Shown here: positions 1 to 8,710 of the stretch, in pieces
Layout of the letters: every line of letters begins with the position of its first letter
How positions within the stretch are numbered: position 1 is the stretch's first letter
NCBI RefSeq assembly: GCF_003003035.1
Contig: NZ_PVTS01000004.1
Span: forward strand, 1 to 64,000
Source of the DNA: Marinilabilia salmonicolor
GTDB lineage: Bacteria; Bacteroidota; Bacteroidia; Bacteroidales; Marinilabiliaceae
Length of the DNA stretch: 64,000 nt
Reading direction: 5' to 3'
Notes under the pieces: model-generated
Told to the model about the DNA's origin: nothing
The model's database searches: none
The model's input: the letters and a program-made list of their open reading frames with translations, nothing else
Program-made: the position numbers and the translations under genes

Positions 1-651
1 TTAGAGACCCGCAAGCATCATGAAATAAGTCTGTCGGAAGGACTTGAACTGCTTTTACAAAACGAGCAGCAAGACCGGAAAAATAAGCGTTTTGACCGAT
101 TAAAAAAGAATGCTGGCTTCCGTTACCAGGCATCTGTGGAAGAAGTTTACACAGAGTCTGAACGGGGTGTGAGTAAAGAGTTAATGGCATCCCTGGCAAC
201 CGGAGGATATATCCAAAACGGAGAATCTGTACTGATAACAGGAGCATCCGGATGTGGTAAGAGTTTTATCGCCTCGGCTCTTGGTCATCAGGCTTGTATG
301 CAGGGCTATAAAGTGGCTTATTTTAACCTTCAAAAGTTACTTTTGAGAACCAAAATGGCGCGTTTAGAAGGTACAATTATCAAGTTCTTTGAAAAGCTGT
401 CCAAAACAAACCTGGTAATAATCGATGACTTTGGTCTTACTTATCTGGAACAGCAACAACGCATGGACTTAATGGAAATAGTGGAAGATCGACATGGTCA
501 AAACTCTATTATCATAGCCAGCCAACTCCCTGTGGCCAACTGGTATGATATTATTGGAGAGGAAACAATAGCGGATGCCATTCTTGACCGGTTGGTTCAC
601 ACATCACATCGAATCGAATTAAAGGGAGATAGTTTGAGAAAAAAACGGTAA
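1..651 (+). CDS. istB: IstB-like ATP-binding transposition helper of an IS21-family element (5' end outside window)
   Basis: The frame is open from base 1, so the gene starts before the window. It carries a Walker A loop (GASGCGKSF) near base 240 and a Walker B-like stretch (LVIIDDFGL) near base 415. The order is that of IstB proteins: a short N-terminal region ending RYQAS, a P-loop, then a VEDRHG-type C-terminal part. IstB is the AAA+ helper that works with the IstA transposase of IS21 elements; istA would lie to the left, outside the window. The gene ends at a TAA just before sequence that looks like an IS21 end. Confidence 0.88.
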   Translation, partial: LETRKHHEISLSEGLELLLQNEQQDRKNKRFDRLKKNAGFRYQASVEEVYTESERGVSKELMASLATGGYIQNGESVLITGASGCGKSFIASALGHQACMQGYKVAYFNLQKLLLRTKMARLEGTIIKFFEKLSKTNLVIIDDFGLTYLEQQQRMDLMEIVEDRHGQNSIIIASQLPVANWYDIIGEETIADAILDRLVHTSHRIELKGDSLRKKR

Positions 652-740
652 TATTGTCAGTCCATCACGCTCTTTGAACCAGTCCAATGTTAGGGGGGGC
701 AATATCACCGGAGAGGGGGGTCAGTATCACCGGAATATCC
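652..740. mobile_element. probable right end of the IS21-family element
   Basis: Two copies of a short motif, CAATATCACCGG (700-711) and CAGTATCACCGG (722-733), each follow a run of G. IS21 elements carry multiple short internal terminal repeats, so this fits the end of the element that owns the istB gene. The exact boundary and target duplication cannot be set without the other end. Confidence 0.5.
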
Positions 741-904
741 AATTGCCGAAGAAAGACCAATATTGCCTCTGTTTTTCTTTTTCAGCTTAAGTAGCCTCTG
801 TTTCCCGAATAATTCTAAAATGTTTTGATTAGGACAACAAATATACAGTAGTTCTATAAATAGTGAAACTTTTTTTGTTGATTTTTTATTTTGTGGTTGA
901 TTGG

Positions 905-1000
905 ATGAAACATTATTTCTCTACTTGCCTAATCCCCTACTAGCCTAATCTACTAATCTCCTACTTGCCTGCTAGCCTAATCCCCTACTTGCCTATAAAA
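905..1000. repeat. CTACTAGCCTAATC-type low-complexity repeat
   Basis: Imperfect tandem copies of CTAATCCCCTACTTGCC-like units abut the 3' end of the ligase gene. The same family recurs inverted at 2275-2460, again at 4150-4235, and inside a coding region at 4590-4757. Between the IS21 end (740) and this repeat I see no gene. Confidence 0.8.
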
Positions 1001-2266
1001 CTTCTCATTCCCCATCATACTCAAAATAATCACCAGCACAATGGTAAAAGGATTGAGGGACGCCACCAGCCATGATTCTACACTGATGGATAGCAATATG
1101 CCAAAAAGAACTGCCCATACAAGTGGGGAGAAGCGGGAGGCCCTGATGAAGTTGACCAGCCAGCCAAAACAAAAAAGAATCAACCCGACCAGCCCGGTGT
1201 CCAGCCACATGGTAAGCCAGCTGTTGTGTACGTTGCCCTGGTGACCATGTTTTTCGAAAAAGTCTTTGTAGTGAGAAAAAACCAATTCGTTGTAAGAAAA
1301 TCCTTTGCTGAACCAGTAGTTTTTCTGAATGTTTTCCATAGCCACCTGACGTGCCACCACACGCCCTGAACCGGTATCCAGGGTTTCGAGCCGGAAGTAA
1401 TCTTCTAACCCCAGAGAGAGTACGATGCTTTCGAAATTGGCCATCACATATTGGTACGAGAGAAATATCAGTGACATGACGATAAATCCCATAATGGAAT
1501 CACGACGTAAGAGGAACCAGGCAGCCAAAAAGAGGGCTGTAGAGAAGATACCGCCGCGACTTCCGCCCAAAATAAGGGAAACAAATATTAGTGCATAAAC
1601 AAAAATGACCTGGTTGCGGGTAAACAGGTATTTGTGAAAATAAATGACAATAGTAAACAGGGCAGTAAACATAAACCCGTAAATTCCCAGTCCGTTGGGG
1701 TTGCCCAATAATCCGGAGAACCGCTCTCCTTTAAATATGACGAATCCGGGGGAGATAAATCGCAATGCCAGACCCGTGGCCAGGACAATGACTCCTACCA
1801 TAATCAGATGATAGAGAAATCGCTCTTTTTCCCAGGTAAGCAGGAGGTTTACTGTGGGGGGGATTACTGTCAATAGCAATACATATGATACGGTTTTCTG
1901 AAATCCTCCAAAGGCTACCGGACTGCCGATTAGGGCAATGAATGCCACCGCAAAAAAGGGAATGAAAGGTTTTATAAAGCGCAGGGGATCGTCTTCTTTG
2001 GGCATGACCAGAAAAAGATAGCCCATTACCAGCATCATGGCTGTCTTCAGATTCACGGCAAAGCTGAAGATAGGTTGCCGGCTGTCGCTTAAGGTCAATA
2101 CCAGCCATAACCCTAACAAAATCCATAGCAAGGCTCCCTTTTTATTCAGCACGAGCATGTGAACGGGTACCACCACATACACCAAAGGTCCTGCGAAGGC
2201 TCCGACCAGCACCCAGAACAGGAGGGTGAGATAGTTGTTTTTTTCGTATAGGAGTTCGTTGAGCAT
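977..2266 (-). CDS. O-antigen ligase / Wzy-type polymerase, multi-spanning membrane protein
   Basis: A 429-residue protein with about ten to twelve hydrophobic segments and a longer hydrophilic loop in the C-terminal half (about residues 285-345), which contains HQGNVHNSWL. That arrangement and the conserved HN(S)x(L/W) motif are typical of the O-antigen ligase / Wzy_C family, which joins or polymerises polysaccharide repeat units at the periplasmic face of the inner membrane. It is the last gene of the polysaccharide locus in this window. Ligase and polymerase cannot be told apart from sequence alone. Confidence 0.8.
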   Translation of the reverse strand: MLNELLYEKNNYLTLLFWVLVGAFAGPLVYVVVPVHMLVLNKKGALLWILLGLWLVLTLSDSRQPIFSFAVNLKTAMMLVMGYLFLVMPKEDDPLRFIKPFIPFFAVAFIALIGSPVAFGGFQKTVSYVLLLTVIPPTVNLLLTWEKERFLYHLIMVGVIVLATGLALRFISPGFVIFKGERFSGLLGNPNGLGIYGFMFTALFTIVIYFHKYLFTRNQVIFVYALIFVSLILGGSRGGIFSTALFLAAWFLLRRDSIMGFIVMSLIFLSYQYVMANFESIVLSLGLEDYFRLETLDTGSGRVVARQVAMENIQKNYWFSKGFSYNELVFSHYKDFFEKHGHQGNVHNSWLTMWLDTGLVGLILFCFGWLVNFIRASRFSPLVWAVLFGILLSISVESWLVASLNPFTIVLVIILSMMGNEKFYRQVGD

Positions 2267-2274
2267 AGTATTTA

Positions 2275-2460
2275 GGTTATTAGGGGATTAGGCTAGTAGG
2301 CTAGTAGACAATTAGGCAAGTAGAGTTTAGGGGTTTAGGTCATTAGGTTGATAGGCTAGTAGGCTAGTAGGCCAAAAGGCAAGTAGAGATGTCATTCTGA
2401 GCTTGCGAAGAATCTCTGAAAGTACCAATAGTCTAGTAGAGTTTAGGTTATTAGGCAATA
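2275..2460. repeat. inverted copies of the CTACTAGCCTAATC repeat
   Basis: AGGCTAGTAGGCTAGTAG-type units in opposite orientation to those at 905-1000, so the ligase gene is bracketed by inverted copies. A weak reading frame on the minus strand (2327-2581) is built largely of these repeats and is not called as a gene. Confidence 0.75.
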
Positions 2461-2519
2461 TATTAACATTAAAAGTTTCATGTATGAATGAAATAGAATT
2501 TAATAGTCCGTTTTTTTCG

Positions 2520-2768
2520 TGCATAAATGAAACGAGCATGACAAGGTTTGTCACTAAAGAACATGTATAAACTTCAATCATGCGAGTTCCATCAGACCAA
2601 TAACTTAGAATAATTTTATACTGATGAAACGAGCATGATATTTTTTAAGCATAAATATCACAAAAGAATATGTTTAAAAAATATTATGCGAGAGCGAAGC
2701 GGTTCCATTCGTTCTCAAATTTTTAATTAGTTCTTTATCAGATAATTACAAATTTTTAAACGAATGAA
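2520..2768. repeat. long dispersed repeat shared with 61.5-61.8 kb
   Basis: The stretch from about 2590 to 2767 (key segments CATCAGACCAATAACTTAG, GCGAGAGCGAAGCGGTTCC) is nearly identical to about 61532-61710, some 59 kb away. Both places also carry a shorter relative containing GAGTTCCATC(A/C)GACC. No coding potential was seen. Confidence 0.85.
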
Positions 2769-2788
2769 ATTTTTAAGTATTTAAGCTG

Positions 2789-3997
2789 TTATATTTTTGT
2801 ATTGGAAAGAAAATCAATTAAATGTATATGTTCTACTCCTTGTACATTCTTAGGAGCATATTGGTCTAATGAAACCACCATTTTTTTATAATTATTATTA
2901 ACTTCCAATAAATTACCAAATTCTCTGTCAATCACCTGTTGGTCTGGCAATAAATATGCCGCCTGGACGTATAATTTCTTTCCGTTTTTGTATGCAATAA
3001 AATCTATTTCTTTATTGCCGGAAACTCCTACTTTAACATCATAGCCGGCAATTTTAAGATGATTAAATACTGCATTCTCAACTACCTGGTTTATCTGTAT
3101 ATTATTTTCGCCGGTTAGGGCATTTTTCAAACCAATGTCTTCAAAATAGTATTTTTCGTTGGTTTCAAATATTTTTTTACCGGACAAATCGCTGCGATTA
3201 ACTTTAAAAACCAGAAAAGCATTTTCAAGATATGACAGGTAGTCTAAAACAATCTGCGGCGACATTTTCAAGTTTTGCGATTTCAGATAATCGCTTATTT
3301 TTTTTGCTGATATTAGGTTTCCTGTATTGTTGGCCAAATATTTCACCAAATTTTCTAAAAAGATGTGGTTTCGGATCTTGTACCGTGTAATTATATCTTT
3401 GTAAATTATTGTTGAAAATATATTTCTGAGATATTCAAAAATAACTTCATTTTGGGGCGAAAGATTTATTATATAAGGCAATCCGCCAATTTCCAAATAT
3501 TTATTCAGACTCTGAATATGGTTTTCTAATTGGTGAAATTCAAGAAATTCTAAGTACGATAATCCATAAACTTTTATTTCGATATACCTGCCGCTTAGGG
3601 AACTTGCCAATTCTCCCGAAAGAAGCTTTGCATTGCTGCCGGTGCAGTAAATATCTGTATCAGGCTCGGATGAGAAATGTCTCAGAGCTTTTTCAAAATT
3701 TTCAATGTCTTGTATTTCATCAATAAAGATGTAATTTTTGTGATTTTTACGGAATTTATTTGTGCAATATTTAATTAATTCGGTATAATTTTTTATTGTG
3801 TCAAATTCGTAGCGCTCTTTGTTTATGTAAATTATATTGGCTTTGGGATCATTATTCTGTATATAATCAATTATCTGAAACAGCAAATAACTTTTCCCCA
3901 CTCTGCGCTGGCCGACGATTACTTTTATTAAATTTTTTTCCGTAAAAGGGAGAATCTTATCGGTATAAATATTTCGATTTATATATCTGTTTTTCAT
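2789..3997 (-). CDS. AAA ATPase with DUF4143 C-terminal domain
   Basis: A 402-residue protein. Walker A (VGQRRVGKSYL) is near residue 30 and Walker B (YIFIDEIQDI) near residue 90. An ARMOR/sensor-like region follows, then a C-terminal DUF4143 segment with VSGNKEIDFIAYKNGKKLYVQAAYLL cut short here as the nuclease-like EIDFIAY motif. Members of this family (AAA_14 + DUF4143) are common accessory genes in Bacteroidota; their substrate is not established. The gene is AT-richer than the neighbouring ligase and is flanked by dispersed repeats, suggesting it was inserted into the polysaccharide locus. Confidence 0.85.
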   Translation of the reverse strand: MKNRYINRNIYTDKILPFTEKNLIKVIVGQRRVGKSYLLFQIIDYIQNNDPKANIIYINKERYEFDTIKNYTELIKYCTNKFRKNHKNYIFIDEIQDIENFEKALRHFSSEPDTDIYCTGSNAKLLSGELASSLSGRYIEIKVYGLSYLEFLEFHQLENHIQSLNKYLEIGGLPYIINLSPQNEVIFEYLRNIFSTIIYKDIITRYKIRNHIFLENLVKYLANNTGNLISAKKISDYLKSQNLKMSPQIVLDYLSYLENAFLVFKVNRSDLSGKKIFETNEKYYFEDIGLKNALTGENNIQINQVVENAVFNHLKIAGYDVKVGVSGNKEIDFIAYKNGKKLYVQAAYLLPDQQVIDREFGNLLEVNNNYKKMVVSLDQYAPKNVQGVEHIHLIDFLSNTKI

Positions 3998-4149
3998 CTG
4001 TACATGAAATTTTTGTAAATATATAAAACTTTTTCATTTATACATGAAAGAATGCTTAACCTAATCCCCGGGATTAAAATCCCGGATCATAAAATGGATC
4101 GTGCCTATGGCACTTTGAAGCAAGATATTTGGTAAGACCTGAATGACAG

Positions 4150-4235
4150 TTTACTTTTCTACTAGCCTAATCTCCTACTAGCCTAATCTCCTACTAGCCT
4201 AATCTCCTAATCCCCTACTAGCCTAAACACTTATT
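4150..4235. repeat. tandem CTACTAGCCTAATCTC repeat
   Basis: Four to five close copies of a 15-16-bp unit run into the 3' end of the next gene. Its terminal codons lie within or next to the repeat. Confidence 0.8.
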
Positions 4236-5521
4236 CTCCTAATTTCCTGAATTGTTCGTTCTGCCACCTGTTCCCACAAAAACTTCTCTTTAATTCTATC
4301 TACTGATATTTTCTTCATTTTCAGTAGATTTTCATTATCCATATTGAGCATGTTTATCATGGCATTTTTTAATTGATTTTTGTTGCCCGGTTCTATTAAA
4401 ATGCCATTGTTGCTGTCAACCTGCTCACTGACCGCCCCAACATCCGATGCGATAATTGCACACCCTGATGCCATTGCTTCTAAGATTACTGTGGGCATGC
4501 CTTCACTCCAGGAAGGACAGACGAGTACGTCGGCATTCCGGAGGATTTGCTGTATTTTTTTTTCGTCGTGGATGGGGCCGTGGTAAACTAGACGAGTAGG
4601 CGAGTAGGGGATTAGGCTAGTAGGGGAGTAGGCAAGTGGGTTATTAGATGTTTTGGTTGCGGGTTGGTTACCCCCTTCAGGGGGGCAGGGGGTGAGCGAA
4701 GGGGAGGTTAGGCTAGTAGACGAGTAGGAGTTTAGGTGAGTAGAGGTTAGGTGTTTGGATTTGGGGATGGGACCGATGAAATGAAATTCGAATGGTTGGT
4801 TTTCTTTCATTAAATGTTGAAGAACTGAATGAAGCTCTTCGATGCCTTTACGTCTCTCATATCGCCCAATGAAAGCAAATTTTCTGATTTTGCTTTTTTG
4901 CTCGGGAGCTTCATCAATCAGCCAATCGTTTGTAATACCAATTGGCATTTCGATAATATTATTTTTTGCCGTAGTTAGCTTTTTTTGTATATGCGTTAAC
5001 TTACCACCTAATGAAAAAATGATATCTGAATGGCGAATATTCCATTTTACCCATGGGCGAAGTAACAAATGTTCCAGTTTAATTCTCAGTGAGGGTGCTT
5101 TTTGAAACATTTCAACCCCATGAAAGTTGATGCCTGTTTTAATTCTGCCCCATGCTCCAGGTTCTTTCCGCCTTGCAAGAAACTCCCATCCGGAAAACCC
5201 TTGAATATAGACAAAGTCTGGTTGTGGTTGTTGAATAAACTTCTTGTAAACCCGTTTTGAGTAAATATAGCTCTCACGGATATAATGGCCCGGATATTTT
5301 GCCCGCTTTGGAAAATGAACCGGGAAAAATTGAAGGTTTTGTAACTCCTCCTCTGTAAAACCTTCCGGGGTTGTTGGAAGGGGCTGACCCTCTGGGATGG
5401 CATGATAAACATCAACCTTTACCCCTGTACGGGCCAGGTACTTGGCCAGGTAGTAGCTGTGTTTTTGCATGCCACCCATGATGTGAGGGTAAATGCCGTC
5501 GGTGAGGAGGGAGAGGTGCAT
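4223..5521 (-). CDS. family-4 glycosyltransferase carrying an in-frame repeat insertion
   Basis: A 432-residue GT-B glycosyltransferase. The N-terminal acceptor domain starts with MGGMQKHSYYLAKYLARTG. The C-terminal GT4 signature is SWSEGMPTVILEAMASGCAI, with the E-x7-E donor-binding pattern. It would transfer a sugar to the growing polysaccharide in the cytoplasm. Between IGPIPKSK and LVYHGPIHDEKKI there are about 54 extra residues rich in S, T, P and L. They are encoded by the dispersed intergenic repeat (4590-4757) and keep the frame open. Without them the join would read as a normal GT4 loop before the (V/I)xxxGP motif. Confidence 0.88.
   Translation of the reverse strand: MHLSLLTDGIYPHIMGGMQKHSYYLAKYLARTGVKVDVYHAIPEGQPLPTTPEGFTEEELQNLQFFPVHFPKRAKYPGHYIRESYIYSKRVYKKFIQQPQPDFVYIQGFSGWEFLARRKEPGAWGRIKTGINFHGVEMFQKAPSLRIKLEHLLLRPWVKWNIRHSDIIFSLGGKLTHIQKKLTTAKNNIIEMPIGITNDWLIDEAPEQKSKIRKFAFIGRYERRKGIEELHSVLQHLMKENQPFEFHFIGPIPKSKHLTSTHLNSYSSTSLTSPSLTPCPPEGGNQPATKTSNNPLAYSPTSLIPYSPTRLVYHGPIHDEKKIQQILRNADVLVCPSWSEGMPTVILEAMASGCAIIASDVGAVSEQVDSNNGILIEPGNKNQLKNAMINMLNMDNENLLKMKKISVDRIKEKFLWEQVAERTIQEIRRISV
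4590..4757. repeat. dispersed repeat inserted in frame within a glycosyltransferase gene
   Basis: The DNA here is GAGTAGG/GGCTAGTAGG units plus a G-rich CCCCCTTCAGGGGGGCAGG hairpin, i.e. the same two repeat families found between genes elsewhere in this window. It codes for the low-complexity insert (repeating SPTSL/SPTRL) in the GT4 protein on the minus strand and contains no stop in that frame. Confidence 0.85.
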
Positions 5522-5727
5522 GAAGTTAGTTATTATGTGTTAGGACGCAGCAGAGCTGCTTTAGGTTTTAGGATGTTGCCGTTATGCGGTGCACGGTGTG
5601 TCGGTTTTGCTGTTGACTAATTGAAGTTCACTTTTAGAAACTATTTTTCGAAGGTGTAAAAACCAATGCTCGAAACGATGCTTGTTGAACAATAGCTTTT
5701 GAATATGAAGTTAGACTTGAGTTGTTA

Positions 5728-6714
5728 TTATCTTCCGGCCAAAACTTTTTTGCCCAACCAATTATACCCTTTTATCCGGTGGATGCCGTTTTGCAAGCCT
5801 TTGATATATAGGGTAAATAGCCCCTTAGGATTATGGAACGATTTTACGCGATCAAATAAACGGTTGCGTTCTTCTGCCGAAATATTGCCCAAATCATACT
5901 GAACCTGTGCCGTTAAATAAGCGGACTGGAAGGTGCCATTGAGTGCTTTAAATAATGGAGCCTTATCGTTACGGACTTTTATGATTTGCTTCATTTTGCT
6001 TGAATATAACTCAACAGCTTTAATAAAGGTTTCTACAAACTGATAAGGTGCTTTTAATTTGCGCTTTTCATCAATTCGGTAATAAAAATCAGGAGCTCCA
6101 CCAATAATCTTGTATTTTACACCGGGTTGCAACAAAGCGCGGGTATGCAATTCCACATCCTGTAAGCGCGGAAAGGTTTCATCAAAGCCATTTAAACGTT
6201 TTAAAAATGAGGTTTTCCAGATGGGTAATGAAATATTCCAGGGGAGTATATGGGCTAAAAATTGTTTTGCATGATTCCCTTGAGAGGGAATCCATTGTGA
6301 ATTACTGTCGCCAATGTTCCTATAGAAAGTACCTCCGGAGAATACGAGGAAATGATGATCGGGGTTCTGTTTTATATGGTTTAGTCTATTTGACAAACAA
6401 TTTGGGGTTAAAATGTCATCCGAATCTAAGAACATTGTATAATTTCCTTGTGCGTTTTTCAGGCCTATATTACGACAGGTTGAACCTCCCTTGGGTTGGC
6501 GATTCCGTTCGAAAAGCCGAAAACGCTTATCTTGCTTGCAATATTGTTTAATTATTTCGATGGATTGATCGGTGGAACCATCATCGACAATAATGGCTTC
6601 CCAGTTTTCATGAGTTTGGGCAATAACGGATTGAATAGTTTTTTGTATGAAGTTGGCCTTGTTGTAGTTTGGGATGATGATGGAAACCAATGGATGGATG
6701 TTATTTTGTTGCAT
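5728..6714 (-). CDS. family-2 glycosyltransferase
   Basis: A 328-residue GT-A enzyme with the GT2 nucleotide-binding start (SIIIPNYNKANFIQKTI), VDDGSTD near residue 42 and the metal-binding DSDD (MFLDSDDIL) near residue 97. No membrane segments. It probably adds one sugar of the polysaccharide repeat unit. It is separated from the next glycosyltransferase by about 200 bp without a gene (5522-5727). Confidence 0.9.
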   Translation of the reverse strand: MQQNNIHPLVSIIIPNYNKANFIQKTIQSVIAQTHENWEAIIVDDGSTDQSIEIIKQYCKQDKRFRLFERNRQPKGGSTCRNIGLKNAQGNYTMFLDSDDILTPNCLSNRLNHIKQNPDHHFLVFSGGTFYRNIGDSNSQWIPSQGNHAKQFLAHILPWNISLPIWKTSFLKRLNGFDETFPRLQDVELHTRALLQPGVKYKIIGGAPDFYYRIDEKRKLKAPYQFVETFIKAVELYSSKMKQIIKVRNDKAPLFKALNGTFQSAYLTAQVQYDLGNISAEERNRLFDRVKSFHNPKGLFTLYIKGLQNGIHRIKGYNWLGKKVLAGR

Positions 6715-6789
6715 GTGTTTGGTTGGGAATTTTGGTGGAAAAGAGTTAGAAACTCATGATTGAAAGTTGTTAGCGTGTAAATTTTTATT

Positions 6790-6955
6790 TGTAATTATTC
6801 CTTTGCACACCCCCTTGGCCCCAAGAGGAGGTACGCTACCGTGCGATTCCTTTTGAATTGTTACATTTGTATGTTTTCATTTATTGCGAGTTGTGGGGTT
6901 GCTCGGTCCTCCCCTTTAGGGGAGTTAGCGGGGTGTGGGTAGGGCAGTTGAAAAA
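6790..6955. repeat. G/C-rich hairpin repeat cluster
   Basis: Contains CCTCCCCTTTAGGGGAG and CCCCCTTGGCCCCAAG-type units that recur, more or less altered, at 7380-7740, 19330-19390, 26510-26550 and 35840-35900. No gene seen. Confidence 0.65.
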
Positions 6956-6956
6956 A

Positions 6957-7346
6957 CTACCTTAATAAATCCTTGCATGTCTTTTTTAACTGTTCTACTA
7001 CCTTCTCAATATTTTCTATTACCCCTTTATTCTTTAACCGGATAACCTTAATCCCCAAACGTTCAAGTTTTGCTGTTCGGTTTACATCGTATTCGTTTTG
7101 TTCCGAGTTGTTGTGGATACTGCCATCCAGTTCAATTACCAACTTGATTTTGTGGCAGTAGTAATCAGCTATGAAAATGTCTATTGGGTGTTGGCGACGG
7201 GAAACCCAGTCCTAATTTTTGATTATCTTTAATATACTCCCATAGCTTAAGTTCAGCCGGCGTCATATTTTTTCGTAGTTCTCGGCTTTTTCGTAAATGT
7301 GCGGTTTTGCGTTAAAGAACATATTTACTTGGTAACTAACAGCCAT
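6957..7346 (-). pseudogene. DUF559 endonuclease-like protein, broken by two frameshifts
   Basis: Read from an ATG at 7346, the N-terminus is MFFNAKPHIYEKA-like. The frame then shifts near 7280-7300 into RELRKNMTPAELKLWEYI, and shifts again near 7198-7212 into RRQHPIDIFIADYYCHKIK followed by LVIELDGSIHN. Joined, these give the usual DUF559 (restriction-endonuclease-like, Vsr-related) protein of about 120 residues. The last part alone remains open (6957-7142) but lacks the first half of the domain. Both shifts would have to be sequencing errors for the gene to be intact. Confidence 0.8.
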
Positions 7347-7379
7347 TTGTGTGTTTTAAATAGAATGCAATTTTATGTG

Positions 7380-7745
7380 CTTTACTGAGTTTGCCCTCCC
7401 TGCGCTCTACCCCCTGCCCCCCTATATGGGGTGCCACAACCGCACGATTTTAATGAATTTGAAATATGCGGATGTATTATTATATAAGGTTTTGTGGGTT
7501 AGCCGGTCCTCCCATTAAAGGGAGTTAGAGTGGTTGTAGGAAGGGTAAGTTGATGACTTTTATTTAAAACATTCGTTTTTTTTGTCCTTGCGCTCACACC
7601 CTGGCTCCCTATAGGGGGGACCTCCACCGCGAGTTCCTTTTTGGATGGGAACATTAGGTTGTATCAAAATCCCATGTGGATTGTGGGTTGGTTCGGTACT
7701 CCCTTTTTGGGGAGCCAGAGGGGGAACGGGGTAGAGTTAAATGAA
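7380..7745. repeat. G/C-rich repeat cluster between genes
   Basis: Several related units (CCCCCTATATGGGG, CCTCCCATTAAAGGGAG, CCCTATAGGGGGG, CTCCCTTTTTGGGGAG), each a short hairpin followed by an AGAG(T/G)GG-rich tail. They are diverged copies of one repeat. No gene seen in this stretch. Confidence 0.7.
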
Positions 7746-7749
7746 AAGC

Positions 7750-8703
7750 CTACCGACCTAACAACTTCCTTGCCACTTCTGCACCCCAAAAGCCTAGTGC
7801 CCTATATAAAATCAAATATCCCCTTGTTGAATGCTCCTGTTTTTCAAATGGCCGGTATCGGTCTTTCAGGTGTTTTTTATATAAAGTATGGGCCTCAATT
7901 AGATTCTCATTGGCCATGATTTTCAGAATTCCGAAAAGTCCATCATCAAAGAACCTTTTTTCTTGTGCAAATAGTGTTGATTTATTTTCTGCAATCCATT
8001 GAACCATTTCCACTCTTTTTTCAAAATAGCGAATCCACTTTTTAGAATGATTTTGTTGCGATATCTGCCCCTCCGGCCGTTCCCTCACGATTGTCAGTGG
8101 CTTATCATCAAATATAACGTTTTCGGTTACTTGTAATAATCTGAACATCAAATCGGCTTCCTGACTGCTTTTAAGGGATTCGTCCCACCCGTTGATTGCT
8201 TCGATGTAATTGCGGTTCCAGAGATTGGAACTGGTAATGCCAAGTTGTGTGGCAAACAGACTTTTGAAAGGGTGTTCTTTGTTTAGGCTAGTTTTGGTTT
8301 CATTGCCCTTAAGGTCTCGTTTCAGGCAGGTGGCAGCGATAAAGGGGACATCGACAGCTGGCGTGTTGTTGATAAGTGCCACCTGGTGCGCCACTTTTTC
8401 AGGCTTCAGCAAATCGTCTGCATCCAAAAACTGCAACCATTCTCCCTTGCTTAACTGCAAGCCTTTGTTGCGAGCCGCGGGGGCGCCCGGTTTCATTTCT
8501 TTGTCGACGATGAGTTGCGGGTATTGTAGTTTAAGTTGCTCCAGCTTTTGCCAGGTACCGTCGGTGCTGTTGTTGTCGATGCAGATGACTTCAATATGGA
8601 GGTAGGTTTGGGCAAAGGCCGAGTGGATGCACTCTTCGATGTAGGGGGAGACGTTGTAGGCGGGGATGATTATGGAGACTGATATTTTGTTTTCCGGGTT
8701 CAT
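7750..8703 (-). CDS. family-2 glycosyltransferase
   Basis: I place the start at the ATG at 8703 (MNPENKISVSIIIPAYNV). The frame extends further upstream, but that part overlaps the end of the reverse transcriptase gene and is not GT2-like. The 317-residue protein has the GT2 start motif, CIDNNSTDGTW near residue 45 and DADD (LQFLDADDLL) near residue 95. It begins 7 bases after the reverse transcriptase stop codon, so the two are likely co-transcribed. Confidence 0.88.
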   Translation of the reverse strand: MNPENKISVSIIIPAYNVSPYIEECIHSAFAQTYLHIEVICIDNNSTDGTWQKLEQLKLQYPQLIVDKEMKPGAPAARNKGLQLSKGEWLQFLDADDLLKPEKVAHQVALINNTPAVDVPFIAATCLKRDLKGNETKTSLNKEHPFKSLFATQLGITSSNLWNRNYIEAINGWDESLKSSQEADLMFRLLQVTENVIFDDKPLTIVRERPEGQISQQNHSKKWIRYFEKRVEMVQWIAENKSTLFAQEKRFFDDGLFGILKIMANENLIEAHTLYKKHLKDRYRPFEKQEHSTRGYLILYRALGFWGAEVARKLLGR

Positions 8704-8710
8704 ACGAAAA

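Noticed and set aside
2327-2581. 84-codon minus-strand frame ending in LLAFWPTSLLAYQ
   Set aside because: Built mainly from the CTACTAGCC repeat family and a dispersed repeat; no protein features.
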